DNA of 64,000 nucleotides from positions 223,883 through 287,882 of the forward strand of contig NZ_JAMBOD010000004.1 in assembly GCF_023715445.1 (NCBI RefSeq), written 5' to 3'. A program made the translations under genes and the position numbers. Shown in pieces: positions 1 to 8,295 of this stretch (within the stretch, counting starts at the first letter, position 1; each line of letters begins with the position of its first letter). The notes beneath the pieces are model-generated. The model was given only the letters and a program-made list of their open reading frames with translations. It was not told the DNA's origin and made no database searches. The DNA comes from Fictibacillus nanhaiensis (GTDB lineage Bacteria > Bacillota > Bacilli > Bacillales > Fictibacillaceae).

Positions 1-491
1 TTGAGTGGCTGATTTACACGATTAAAATACTTAAATGCTTCCATTGCCATTTCATCCCATTCCTGATAACAATGCAAATAATCTTCTGCCGTTACTTTCG
101 TTCTCGTAGTCCCTTCTTCGGGTACACAATGAAAAGATTCATCGTCACCCAGTGTCCCATAATCGCATGTGATCTCTTCACCAGGGTAAATGTCTCGAGC
201 TGCTAACTCAAGCTCATACGCTGTTGCGATCATATTGGGCAGGAAGCTGTGATTAATGTACCTTCCATTATCCCAACATAGTACATATTGGTCGTTTTCA
301 TTTTGATAAGAATATTTATAAATGAAATCTTTTCGAAATGTATCAAGTGACTCTACGTAATCTTCATCAAGAATCTGGTCTAAATCATCCAATACCCAAA
401 GAATTGTCCCTTTTGGGATAAACTTAGTAGCAAATACTCCAACACCTATCTCATCACTTACAAAGCGGATTTCCGTATGTGGATGCATCAT
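1..491 (-). CDS. SET-domain protein (probable lysine methyltransferase), C-terminus outside window
   Basis: The minus strand from the ATG at 491 is open to the left edge (about 163 residues), so the C-terminus is missing. The three SET signatures are in order: GVG near residues 16-18, NHSFLPN at 80-86 and GEEITCDYG at 104-112. In this family these residues form the SAM pocket and the catalytic site for transfer of a methyl group to lysine. The substrate of the bacterial enzyme is unknown. Two consecutive ATGs occur at the start and either may be used. It appears monocistronic and is transcribed away from the AraC-type gene. The family call is firm; enzymatic activity is inferred. Confidence 0.82.
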   Translation of the reverse strand, partial: MMHPHTEIRFVSDEIGVGVFATKFIPKGTILWVLDDLDQILDEDYVESLDTFRKDFIYKYSYQNENDQYVLCWDNGRYINHSFLPNMIATAYELELAARDIYPGEEITCDYGTLGDDESFHCVPEEGTTRTKVTAEDYLHCYQEWDEMAMEAFKYFNRVNQPL

Positions 492-717
492 TCTTATCAC
501 ACGCCTTTTCTTTTTACTTCAGAGAATGTTTCTGATGTAAACAGAATATGCATCATGCCCCATTTCGTAATTGGAAATGCGCCAAAAAAGCTACAAATGT
601 GTATTTGTGAAAATAGAGCTTGCAGAGAAAGGTGAGGTCCAGATTGTTCACTAAACAATTGCTATGACTATGCACCCGAATGTGGAATAGTCAAAGCATA
701 TTGTATCATCAACGGAT

Positions 718-1563
718 TCATTTTTTCATAACAGGAATCCACACTTCAGATCTATAGCCTTCAGCTTCGGTTTTATCGGGGATATAAACCTCAATTTCGG
801 GCAGTCCGGCATGCTCATATTCAGTTGCCGGAAACCATTCTTGAAAAATCTGACGGAATCTATTCTGAATGGCTGCCGGAAGCGGCCCCGAACATGGGAA
901 TACAGCCCATGTTGAGGAGGGTATCCTTTGCAGTGATAAGCCAACAGCAGGAACCTCTCCCTCTTCTTTCTTTCCAATCAGGTATGTAAAATTTTCGTTA
1001 AAATTCAACGTTATGCCGAGTAATGGTGCATCTGGTTGCTTAGAATCTATTTTTGCTAGTGTCCCATCCTGCTGACATTCTCCCCAAAACCATTGGCGAG
1101 TCCTTCCTTCGTTCCCACAAATTAATGTAGCCGATTTACCCATTACGGTAAATGACTCTTTTTCCTCTATGAGATAATCCACTTCCTTTTCTCCTCGGAT
1201 CGTGAGTTGGAACGAAAGGCGGGGAAACGCTTTTAATGATACACCCGAATGTCGAGCTTCCGATGGAGAAATCCCATGAATTTTACGGAACAATTTGGAA
1301 AAGGATTCTGGCGAATTATATCCGTATTTCAAAGCTACATCAACCACTTTCGAGGGGGATACGGCCAGTTCTTGTGCTGCTAATGTCAATTTTCGCTTTC
1401 GTACATATTCGGCTACGGTCATTCCAGTCAACATATGGAACATCCTTTGAAAATGGAATGGCGAGGAATAAGCTACCTTCGCGATCGCTTCGATATCAAG
1501 CGGTTCGTTCATCTTACTCTCTATAAACTCCAGGGCATCTTCCATCCGTTTCAACCAATCCAC
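718..1563 (-). CDS. AraC-family regulator with C-terminal GyrI-like ligand domain
   Basis: A 281-residue protein. Residues 1-105 hold the paired AraC helix-turn-helices, ending in the typical FSKLFRKIHGISPSEAR stretch. Residues about 110-281 match the GyrI-like effector-binding domain, ending with the usual EVWIPV strand. Proteins of this architecture are one-component regulators that bind hydrophobic or cationic small molecules. The start is GTG at 1563 preceded by GAGGTG. No obvious target gene is adjacent; the gene faces away from the lipase at 1803. Domain identity is clear; ligand and regulon are unknown. Confidence 0.88.
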   Translation of the reverse strand: MDWLKRMEDALEFIESKMNEPLDIEAIAKVAYSSPFHFQRMFHMLTGMTVAEYVRKRKLTLAAQELAVSPSKVVDVALKYGYNSPESFSKLFRKIHGISPSEARHSGVSLKAFPRLSFQLTIRGEKEVDYLIEEKESFTVMGKSATLICGNEGRTRQWFWGECQQDGTLAKIDSKQPDAPLLGITLNFNENFTYLIGKKEEGEVPAVGLSLQRIPSSTWAVFPCSGPLPAAIQNRFRQIFQEWFPATEYEHAGLPEIEVYIPDKTEAEGYRSEVWIPVMKK

Positions 1564-1802
1564 ACGATCACCTCTTCAATCTTTGAAATACTATTCAGGT
1601 CCACCATTTTAGACGTTATTACATTCGACAGCTGCTGAGTTCCAACCTGCTAAGTCCTATTAAAATACTAATTTGATGACAAGCAATAAAGTACCTGTTC
1701 AATAAAAGCACGGAAAGACAGGATTCATATCTATGAGGTTTATATAATGATTACAGGAAATCAAATAAAACGAAGAGGTAACGAAGGGAGAGTTTGAGTT
1801 TG

Positions 1803-2507
1803 ATGAAAAAATGGATATTTAGTTTGATCACACTAGGTACGCTTTTTTCAACCAGTTCAGCAACATTTGCTTATCTTCCACCCGATCGGTATGTGGAGTA
1901 TGTAGCGTTAGGTGATTCTATACCAGCGGGGATGACACCTTATGGTTCCTATGACCTTAGCTATCCAGATTATCTTAAGAAACATTTTGAAAGTGGAAAA
2001 AATAAGCTGTTAGATTACAATAATTTTGCTGTTCCCGGTTACACTTCAGAGCAATTAAAAAATGATGTAAAAAATAACACCAACATACAGAATGAAATAA
2101 AAGAAGCCACACATATCACCCTTACGATCGGTGCAAATGACCTGTTCCAAAAACTCCTTTCCGATCCGTCCACCGCTCATGAAGGAATCACCACTGCCAG
2201 TGAAAATTTACAAACGATACTCAGTACGATTGATGAACTAAATCCTGAGGTCGAGGTCTTTGTAATGGGGTATTATAATCCATTTGCCTACTACCCTGAG
2301 CAGGTCCAGGAGTTTTTAGTTCCATTAGTAGAGACACTGAACTCAGAAATTGAAAAGCGTACCGAAGCCAATGGTGATACGTATGTTGCGACAGGTAACC
2401 GAATAGATCCACACTTTGAGAAATATATGCCGAACCCTGAAGATAATCATTTGAATGTAAAAGGATACAAAGAAATCGCAAAAGAATTTTGGAAGGCTAT
2501 CAAGTAA
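1803..2507 (+). CDS. Secreted SGNH/GDSL-family hydrolase (lipase/esterase)
   Basis: About 234 residues. A signal peptide is visible: MKKW, a hydrophobic stretch and an AFA-like cleavage zone near residue 23. Block I GDSI carries the nucleophile serine near residue 39, block III reads GAND, and the C-terminal block V DNHLN supplies the catalytic Asp and His. The enzyme should hydrolyse ester substrates outside the cell; substrate not predictable. The frame is open from TTG at 1794, but that codon nearly touches the GGGAG ribosome site, so the ATG at 1803 (or TTG at 1800) is the better start. It is a single-gene unit closed by the terminator at 2551. Confidence 0.88.
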   Translation: MKKWIFSLITLGTLFSTSSATFAYLPPDRYVEYVALGDSIPAGMTPYGSYDLSYPDYLKKHFESGKNKLLDYNNFAVPGYTSEQLKNDVKNNTNIQNEIKEATHITLTIGANDLFQKLLSDPSTAHEGITTASENLQTILSTIDELNPEVEVFVMGYYNPFAYYPEQVQEFLVPLVETLNSEIEKRTEANGDTYVATGNRIDPHFEKYMPNPEDNHLNVKGYKEIAKEFWKAIK

Positions 2508-2550
2508 AACAGGTAAACAATTTTAATATAAATACAAAAACCGTAGCTAA

Positions 2551-2580
2551 AAACGACTCTTCCTGGAGGAGTCGTTTTTT
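2551..2580 (+). terminator. Rho-independent terminator of the GDSL hydrolase gene
   Basis: Arms AACGACTC and GAGTCGTT enclose a short loop and are followed by a T run, 44 bases after the lipase stop codon. Confidence 0.85.
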
Positions 2581-2729
2581 CTTTACCAAAATGTATATTA
2601 GCTCAATTATATTATATGTCTATTAAACTATCTCCATTAGTCTACACAACTTGTCTCACTTTTTCATAAGATATAAAGATACCGATAAAAAAGTTAATTT
2701 TGGTATCACTTAGTGAGGTGACGTATATT

Positions 2730-2864
2730 ATGTGTTTCAGCTGTAATCGTAAATCTAGTAAATGCAGATGTGAATCTTCTTCATCTTCATCTGATAGATG
2801 TAGAAAGCGCAGAAAGAGAAGTTGCAGATGCCGCGACCCTTGGAGAAAAATTTTGTTTTGGTAA
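2730..2864 (+). CDS. Small Cys/Arg/Ser-rich protein, 44 aa, unknown
   Basis: ATG at 2730 follows GAGGTG at 2714-2719 and the frame ends at TAA 2862-2864, just before a strong terminator, so this looks like a complete one-gene transcript. The product has seven cysteines, mostly as CxxC or CRC (MCFSC near the start, CRC twice), a run of six serines and many arginines, and ends DPWRKILFW. Such composition is seen among spore coat and metal-binding micro-proteins, but no family is recognised. No membrane segment or signal peptide. The function is unknown; existence of the gene is supported by ribosome site, terminator and composition. Confidence 0.6.
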   Translation: MCFSCNRKSSKCRCESSSSSSDRCRKRRKRSCRCRDPWRKILFW

Positions 2865-2869
2865 GATGC

Positions 2870-2893
2870 AACCCCGTTTAACGGGGTTCTTAT
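2870..2893 (+). terminator. Terminator after the 44-aa gene
   Basis: Perfect stem AACCCCGTT/AACGGGGTT followed by TCTTATT, starting 6 bases after the stop codon. Confidence 0.8.
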
Positions 2894-3287
2894 TACTTAA
2901 GGCGTCTTCTTTATAGGAGTACTACCCTCGCTATTTATCCAAGTTTCCATTCGTTAATATTTGTTGATTCACGATGAGAATCATCAATGTGTTGCCCTAT
3001 TTTAAGTGCATAAAAGTCAAGATTTCCAGCACAATCATAATTAAATTTTTATTCTATGAATCTTCCCGTTAGTAATACCATTTTTCTTAAACCATGCTAA
3101 TAAACTCCACTCTATAAATAGCACCGATAATTCTTGGATTTATATATTAATAGTAATACCGATAGAGCGACCTTATTTATCACGGATGCTTTATCGGTAT
3201 TTCTCCTGCATTACGCAGTGCTTTTATCATTCTAGTATCTTATTTTTCTATTCCATTTAAAGCACCGACAATTGTTGAAAATATAAA
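2894..3287. other. AT-rich intergenic region with degenerate direct and inverted repeats
   Basis: No gene is supported here. A roughly 30-base degenerate direct repeat starting AGCACCGA occurs at 3120-3149 and 3261-3290, and an inverted pair ATACCGATA/TATCGGTAT lies at about 3155-3200. The second direct-repeat copy runs into the end of the Nudix gene. The role is unknown. Confidence 0.4.
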
Positions 3288-3734
3288 TTAGATAAAATCT
3301 AGTATCCTAAGGTCCACTGAGTCTATATATCCAATTTCTTCTCTTAAATCCCAGAGCTTTATTTTTGAAATTTCTTCGTTCTCAATAAATGGTTGGATTT
3401 TTTCGGTTCTTGCAAAATAAACAGGATTAAACTTAATCTCTCCATTTATAATTTTTTTGGACTTTAGTAAACCTTTAAATTCCATATCTAATACCTTTTG
3501 GCCAGTTTCTTCGTATAGTTCTCTTATAGCACATTCCTTTGGAGTCTCGTCACCTTCTCGACGCCCGGCTGGCAACTCCCATTGTTTGCGCCAAACGTTG
3601 TAACACATAAGGTATTTGTCTCCACATTTTATTACTGCAAAGGAACCAGCTAATGGCTGATATTTATAGAGCTCTTCTTCCGTTATAATTATAAATTCAA
3701 GAAACTCTAAACCATTACTTTTAGTTAAATTCAA
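3288..3734 (-). CDS. Nudix hydrolase
   Basis: 148 residues with a full Nudix box (GRREGDE, then seven residues, then RELYEETGQ) around residues 58-80, the Mg-binding site for hydrolysis of nucleoside diphosphate-linked compounds. The start is TTG at 3734 with GGGGGAG nine bases upstream; no better ATG exists. The protein is a single compact Nudix fold with a tail rich in acidic and aromatic residues. It stands alone between intergenic regions. Substrate cannot be predicted. Confidence 0.87.
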   Translation of the reverse strand: MNLTKSNGLEFLEFIIITEEELYKYQPLAGSFAVIKCGDKYLMCYNVWRKQWELPAGRREGDETPKECAIRELYEETGQKVLDMEFKGLLKSKKIINGEIKFNPVYFARTEKIQPFIENEEISKIKLWDLREEIGYIDSVDLRILDFI

Positions 3735-3924
3735 AGGACCATCTCCCCCACTTCATACGAACACCTCTTCTACATTCTTTCACTTACTTCAATAAAAAAT
3801 GCTCTTCTCCTTCTTGAAGAAATGGGCTCTTAAACAATATGAAAATGTTATTCTCATTTACATCTCTCTAAGAGTATAATTTCCTTAGTATTATTTTGAG
3901 ATATAAATAAGGAGACAACGATAA

Positions 3925-4488
3925 ATGATTAAATTGACTAAAGAAATAAACGAGCAGCAACATTATTGGGAAGTCTGGAATGATGGAAAGACTATCACTG
4001 AACACTGGGGAGTAGTTGGTGATGCTGGTGAAAGTAAAGAAATTAAAGTTTCTCTCTTTCAACGTACGGATAAGGTAATGGGCAGCTTAGCTGATGAAAA
4101 AATGAATGAAGGATATATTTTATTAAATGAGGACCAACTTCCGGAGATCATCATTCAGCATACTAACGAAAAATTGGATATGGAAGAAGCTTTTGAGAAG
4201 CGAAATCTTGTTGAAGAGCTGATGAACGAATGTCTTGGTTGGACCGGAAATGGCTTTGTCGATGGCGGAGAAATTGAAGTAGAATCTTTTTTAACTAACG
4301 TTTTCTGCCCAGTAGTTAATGTAGAAGCAGCTTTTAAAACCATTTTAAAAGAATTGAAAGAAAACGATTTAATGGAAGGTGTAACAATCGCTTACTGCCA
4401 GCCAGAACTAGATGAAGATGAACAGGATGAGGATTATGATAACCCATATATTGTCCTTTACCCTGAGGGCGGGGAAATCGAATTTTAG
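3925..4488 (+). CDS. WGR-like domain protein of unknown function
   Basis: 187 residues, very acidic (the C-terminus contains DEDEQDEDYD). The N-terminal part YWEVWNDGKTITEHWGVVG resembles the WGR fold, a small nucleic-acid- or protein-binding domain. The middle and end have no recognised motif. ATG at 3925 has AAGGAG upstream. A terminator follows at 4551, so it is a single-gene unit. A cytosolic protein is expected. The WGR call rests on the short W/G/G pattern only. Confidence 0.65.
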   Translation: MIKLTKEINEQQHYWEVWNDGKTITEHWGVVGDAGESKEIKVSLFQRTDKVMGSLADEKMNEGYILLNEDQLPEIIIQHTNEKLDMEEAFEKRNLVEELMNECLGWTGNGFVDGGEIEVESFLTNVFCPVVNVEAAFKTILKELKENDLMEGVTIAYCQPELDEDEQDEDYDNPYIVLYPEGGEIEF

Positions 4489-4550
4489 ACATTGCCAAAC
4501 GGACAATAACGTTATTACACGAACCCGAGGAATTTGAAGATGAATAAATT

Positions 4551-4580
4551 AAAAAACCATCTCAGCAGATGGTTTTTTTC
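4551..4580 (+). terminator. Terminator after the WGR-like gene
   Basis: Stem AAACCATCT/AGATGGTTT with a short loop and a T run. Confidence 0.85.
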
Positions 4581-4743
4581 TTATCAATAATCGTCTATTC
4601 AACTTTAATATTACCAACAAACTCTATATCTCCCTAATCAGAGTCAAAGTCTATTTCTAGTACATAATTACCCTTTTATTTAGGAAAAAAGAAAGTCTTA
4701 TCAGCTTCATTTAACAAAAGTCATGATGACCCTTTTTAGGCGT

Positions 4744-5292
4744 TTAAATGTGGATATCTTCTTTTAAGATTGAGTACATCAATAAGTCATCAAATTTCCC
4801 GCATGTATATTCGTAATGCCTTAACAAACCTTCTTTTTGGAAACCTGACCTCTCTACTAATTTCTGTGAGGGAAGATTAGCGGGTTCAATTAAAGCCTCG
4901 ATGCGTTCAAGTTCCAAATACTTAAACCCAAACTTCACGACCGCTTCCAATGCCTCACGGGCGATACCTTGTCCCCAATACTCTTTGCTCAACTCGAAGC
5001 CTACTTCTGTACGGTAATGCTTCGGGACTCTGTTCAGGAAACCGCAGCTGCCAATCACTTGATTATCATCTTTCAGAGTAATTCCCCACCTAATCCCTGT
5101 ACCATTTTTCACAATAGATTCGTACCAGGCAATTTCATCACACGCATCTTCAATAGATTGGAATGGTTCTAACCCCATATGCTTTACAACTTCTGGGTCA
5201 GACAAATAGGCAAGCATGTCTTTTGCATCTGCTTTAGTTGCTTCTCTTAAAATCAATCGCTCCGTCTCAATTAGAGGAAATTTGTTGTTCAT
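4744..5292 (-). CDS. GNAT N-acetyltransferase, RimJ/RimL type
   Basis: 182 residues with the RimJ/RimL layout: N-terminal TERLILREATKADA, the acetyl-CoA loop YWGQGIAREAL near residues 100-110, and the closing LVERSGFQKEGLLRHY. These enzymes acetylate ribosomal protein N-termini or small amines; the acceptor here is unknown. ATG at 5292 overlaps the stop of the upstream Nudix gene by four bases (ATGA), so the two are translationally coupled in one operon. Confidence 0.88.
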   Translation of the reverse strand: MNNKFPLIETERLILREATKADAKDMLAYLSDPEVVKHMGLEPFQSIEDACDEIAWYESIVKNGTGIRWGITLKDDNQVIGSCGFLNRVPKHYRTEVGFELSKEYWGQGIAREALEAVVKFGFKYLELERIEALIEPANLPSQKLVERSGFQKEGLLRHYEYTCGKFDDLLMYSILKEDIHI

Positions 5293-5750
5293 TTGTGATG
5301 TCTCCTTTTTAACTTTCTTGTCAGTCTTTTATGTAATTCCCATAGTGCTGTACGATTGCTGTCCCACTTTAGTTCGTTCATTGGTTCTTCATAACTCACC
5401 CATTTATATGCAGCATGTTCCCTCGACAGCAGTATCTCTTTTTCAAAAACTTCTATGCCAAAAGAAAATTCTTTAATAACCAAAACATCCTCGCCCCAAA
5501 AAAATTCTCCTACGACATGGTCAACGGGGATAGCGTTTATCGAATCTAATGGCATGATCATGCAGGATTCAATGAGTCCAGCCTCTTCAAACACTTCTCG
5601 TCTTGCAGCTTCGATCGGCTTTTCATCATCTTCTCCACCGCCTGCAATCCATTGCCAATAATGCAGGTCTGCTCGTTTAAGGACCGCATATTCAATGTTA
5701 CTTCCAGTAATTCTATAGGGCAGAACCAGAACTTGGAACGGTGCACGCAT
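5289..5750 (-). CDS. Nudix hydrolase, dihydroneopterin-triphosphatase-like
   Basis: 153 residues. The N-terminal RAPFQVLVLPYR and the Nudix box GGGEDDEKPIEAARREVFEE near residues 37-60 resemble NudB-like pyrophosphatases, which remove pyrophosphate from dihydroneopterin triphosphate or dNTPs. ATG at 5750 is preceded by GGAGG at good spacing. It is the first gene of a two-gene operon with the GNAT. The basic tail KLKRRHHK is unusual. The exact substrate is inferred from overall resemblance only. Confidence 0.85.
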   Translation of the reverse strand: MRAPFQVLVLPYRITGSNIEYAVLKRADLHYWQWIAGGGEDDEKPIEAARREVFEEAGLIESCMIMPLDSINAIPVDHVVGEFFWGEDVLVIKEFSFGIEVFEKEILLSREHAAYKWVSYEEPMNELKWDSNRTALWELHKRLTRKLKRRHHK

Positions 5751-5851
5751 AAGTTTGCCTCCATGTGCTTTTTTTGTAACAGTTTAACGCAGTAAACACG
5801 GTAAAACTCGGCTATTATAATAATAACTTATTTTTAGCCGGGGGCTTTAAT

Positions 5852-6931
5852 TTGAAAATCGATCTAGTACAAGAAGCAAAAGAATTTATCACTTCCTGTT
5901 ACCAGGAATTAAATAAAACACAAGATGAAATCAATGAACGAATCCATGCAATCACGAAACAGATCCAAACATCAGGAAGCTATGAGCACACTCCGTTTGA
6001 AATTGACCATGGCGCAAAAATGGCCTGGCGGAACAACAACCGCTGTATCGGAAGACTCTTCTGGGATCAACTGCACACATATGACAGAAGGCACCTGAAA
6101 ACGGAAGATGAGATCTTTGAAGCGATCTTAGAGCACATGGAATATGCGACTAATGGCGGTCGCATTCGTCCTGCGATCACCATTTTCGCACCTCATAGAG
6201 AGCATCAGGAAATCCGCATCTGGAACCATCAGTTGATCCGGTATGCCGGATATCAACTAGAAGATGGAGTGATTGGTGATCCCGCTTCAATACCATTTAC
6301 AGATCAATGCATTGAGCTTGGCTGGGAACCTAAGTATGGAAAGTTTGATATCCTGCCGATTATGATCCAGATCAACAACCAGCCTCCAAAAATCTTTGAC
6401 ATGCCTGAAGAGGCGGCTCTAGAAGTTAACATCCGCCACCCTGAATATGAGTGGTTTGATGATTTGCAGCTCAAATGGCATGGTGTACCTTTTATATCGG
6501 ACATGGCGCTTGAAATTGGAGGTATCCGTTACATGGCAGCCCCTTTTAACGGCTGGTATATGGGGACAGAGATCGGGGCACGTAATTTAGCGGATGAAGG
6601 CCGGTATAACATGCTGCCGCAGATTGCGTCACACATGGGGCTTGATACAAAAAGCTCCATTTCATTATGGAAAGACAAATCAATCGTTGAGCTTAATATC
6701 GCCGTTTTGCATTCGTTTAGAGAAGATGGCGTAAGCATTGTTGACCATCATACGGCCGCACAGCAATTTAAGAAGTTTGAAGAAAAAGAGGCAGAGAGCG
6801 GCAGAGCCGTAACAGGCAACTGGGCATGGCTTATTCCTCCCATGTCACCTGCCACGACACATATTTTTCATAAGCCTTATAAAAACGAGATTGTAAAACC
6901 GAATTATTTTTATCAGTCTAAACTTATTTAA
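5852..6931 (+). CDS. nos: Bacterial nitric oxide synthase, oxygenase subunit
   Basis: 359 residues, the length of Bacillus NOS oxygenases, which oxidise L-arginine to citrulline and NO using heme, tetrahydrobiopterin or tetrahydrofolate and a borrowed reductase. The proximal heme ligand is Cys65 in NNNRCIGR, the arginine-binding Glu240 lies in GWYMGTEIGARN, and the C-terminal GNWAWLIPPMSPATTHIFH matches the pterin/dimer region. There is no reductase domain, as usual in bacteria. The start is TTG at 5852 with a weak GGGGG site. Monocistronic with a terminator at 6933. Confidence 0.97.
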   Translation: MKIDLVQEAKEFITSCYQELNKTQDEINERIHAITKQIQTSGSYEHTPFEIDHGAKMAWRNNNRCIGRLFWDQLHTYDRRHLKTEDEIFEAILEHMEYATNGGRIRPAITIFAPHREHQEIRIWNHQLIRYAGYQLEDGVIGDPASIPFTDQCIELGWEPKYGKFDILPIMIQINNQPPKIFDMPEEAALEVNIRHPEYEWFDDLQLKWHGVPFISDMALEIGGIRYMAAPFNGWYMGTEIGARNLADEGRYNMLPQIASHMGLDTKSSISLWKDKSIVELNIAVLHSFREDGVSIVDHHTAAQQFKKFEEKEAESGRAVTGNWAWLIPPMSPATTHIFHKPYKNEIVKPNYFYQSKLI

Positions 6932-6932
6932 C

Positions 6933-6968
6933 AAACGTCTAGGTATTTTTATCCCTGACGTTTTTTAT
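6933..6968 (+). terminator. Terminator of nos
   Basis: Stem AAACGTC/GACGTTT with a 17-base loop and a long T run, two bases after the stop codon. Confidence 0.75.
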
Positions 6969-7088
6969 TTTTTTTCGAAAAAATACGCAGGTATATCCAC
7001 ATCCGTCTTTTGAACCTTCTTTTGTTAAAGAAAGCATAGTGATTTAGCCTTGGATAATATATTCAAAACAACAAGGGAGGTTTAGAGA

Positions 7089-7670
7089 ATGGCAACTAAC
7101 AAAAAGCAAAGAATCACGGGTTCTCGGAGTTTTCGCACACCGAAAATGTTTCCTATTATCCTGATGCTTTTCATACTCTTGATTTCTGCAATCAGTTTAT
7201 TTCTATCCAATGCGGTTTTTAACGATCACTTCGTCTTATCTCAATGTTTTTTCTGGCTCTCTATGTCGCTATTATTTTTTTTCATAGCGTTTGTCTCCTT
7301 TTATGCCAGGATGGATAAGTGGATTGAAAAGATATTAATACCGATCGTCATCATAGGATCATTAGCATTTTCCGCAGCATTTGCGCTCACGACCATCCAG
7401 CTTTTTTTAGATAAACCCGTCTTTGATTCAAGTCATTTTGAAGAACTTGAGGGATTACCCTCCTCCATATCATTTGATGGATCAAAGAATGGATCTGACT
7501 ACGTTTCTGCTATTACGATTAACGGAACAAAAATTAAGGTTTCTCACTTGAACATTACGGAGAAAGAATTTACTAAAACACTAAAAAGTAAACATTTGAA
7601 ACTGAAATATCTCCCGAACAGCAAGTTCGCAATCAGTTTGGTGGTTGAAGAAAAGATTGAAAAACAATAA
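7089..7670 (+). CDS. Membrane protein of unknown function with C-terminal extracytoplasmic domain
   Basis: 193 residues. A basic N-terminus (TNKKQRITGSRSFR) is followed by three hydrophobic segments at about 20-42, 50-73 and 82-106, then a soluble domain of about 85 residues. ATG at 7089 has GGGAGG at good spacing. No family is recognised. A short hairpin (CAGCTT/AAGCTG) and T run follow at 7674-7697 and may terminate transcription. An unrelated small gene may overlap its 3' end on the other strand. Confidence 0.75.
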   Translation: MATNKKQRITGSRSFRTPKMFPIILMLFILLISAISLFLSNAVFNDHFVLSQCFFWLSMSLLFFFIAFVSFYARMDKWIEKILIPIVIIGSLAFSAAFALTTIQLFLDKPVFDSSHFEELEGLPSSISFDGSKNGSDYVSAITINGTKIKVSHLNITEKEFTKTLKSKHLKLKYLPNSKFAISLVVEEKIEKQ

Positions 7671-7817
7671 TACACAGCTTCCAAAGCTGCACTTTTTTAT
7701 ATTCTTTAAGAACTCTAATCTCGGGTACTGATGTTCTGGAATAGAAAGATTATAGAAATGTGTAAAAATCAGCAATAAAACCAACATAAGAACGCTAAAC
7801 CAAACGACCTCTCTCAT
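7581..7817 (-). CDS. Possible small membrane protein, 78 aa (low confidence)
   Basis: ATG at 7817 has a strong AGGAGA ribosome site eight bases upstream, and the first 20 residues (MREVVWFSVLMLVLLLIF) form one clear membrane segment. The last third overlaps the 3' end of the 193-aa gene on the opposite strand, which lowers the odds that the whole frame is real. No family is recognised. Ribosome site and hydrophobic start are the only positive evidence. Confidence 0.3.
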   Translation of the reverse strand: MREVVWFSVLMLVLLLIFTHFYNLSIPEHQYPRLEFLKNIKKCSFGSCVLLFFNLFFNHQTDCELAVREIFQFQMFTF

Positions 7818-8214
7818 CTCTGCTGTCTCCTTTTGTTTATGTTGGCATGCTTATTGTTTAAGAATTTTAAAAGGATTAATGGGATTTAAGATCGTCAGAC
7901 ATAATGGAATTGATAAGGGGTAGATATATGATTTCTTGTGATAATGATCACGAGTCGGTTGGAATTCCATTTTGTGATTTCCTTACTTTTTGTTGGGTAT
8001 TTGTTGGATCATTGAACGACGCAGAGGATAATTCAAACACATCGTTTTGAGGTGGCGATGATACGTTTATCATATAGTAGTTTGGAAAAAGAGATGTGCC
8101 AAAAAATATATACAAAGAGTACATAAGTCCTTAAATGATCCAAATCTTAAAGGTTTTTCAAGTGAAAAATAAATGGTAGCGCTATCAAAATACTGCGTTT
8201 AGAAATAATTAAAT
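7818..8214. other. Intergenic region; one possible 40-aa reading frame
   Basis: No established gene. The frame 7928-8050 (+), starting MISCDNDHE, has AGGGG eight bases before its ATG but no other support. The rest shows nothing recognisable. Confidence 0.25.
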
Positions 8215-8242
8215 TTGACAAGTATTTATTTTACTATATAAA
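8215..8242 (+). promoter_or_regulatory. SigA-type promoter of the glutamate/dicarboxylate symporter gene
   Basis: TTGACA at 8215-8220, a 16-base spacer and TATAAA at 8237-8242, pointing at the symporter gene with a 5' leader of about 45 bases. Confidence 0.7.
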
Positions 8243-8245
8243 ATG

Positions 8246-8284
8246 TTCTTCATGTGGACAACTAGAATACAACAACATGAAGAA
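8246..8284 (+). promoter_or_regulatory. 10-bp perfect inverted repeat in the symporter leader
   Basis: TTCTTCATGT (8246-8255) and ACATGAAGAA (8275-8284) are perfectly complementary around a 19-base loop. The 3' arm reaches into the ribosome site AGAAGGTG. It could be an operator or an mRNA hairpin that limits ribosome access. Seen directly; function inferred. Confidence 0.5.
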
Positions 8285-8295
8285 GGTGATTCATT

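Noticed and set aside
7928..8050. 40-aa frame MISCDNDHE...
   Set aside because: Only a moderate AGGGG site supports it; mentioned in the intergenic entry but not annotated as a gene.
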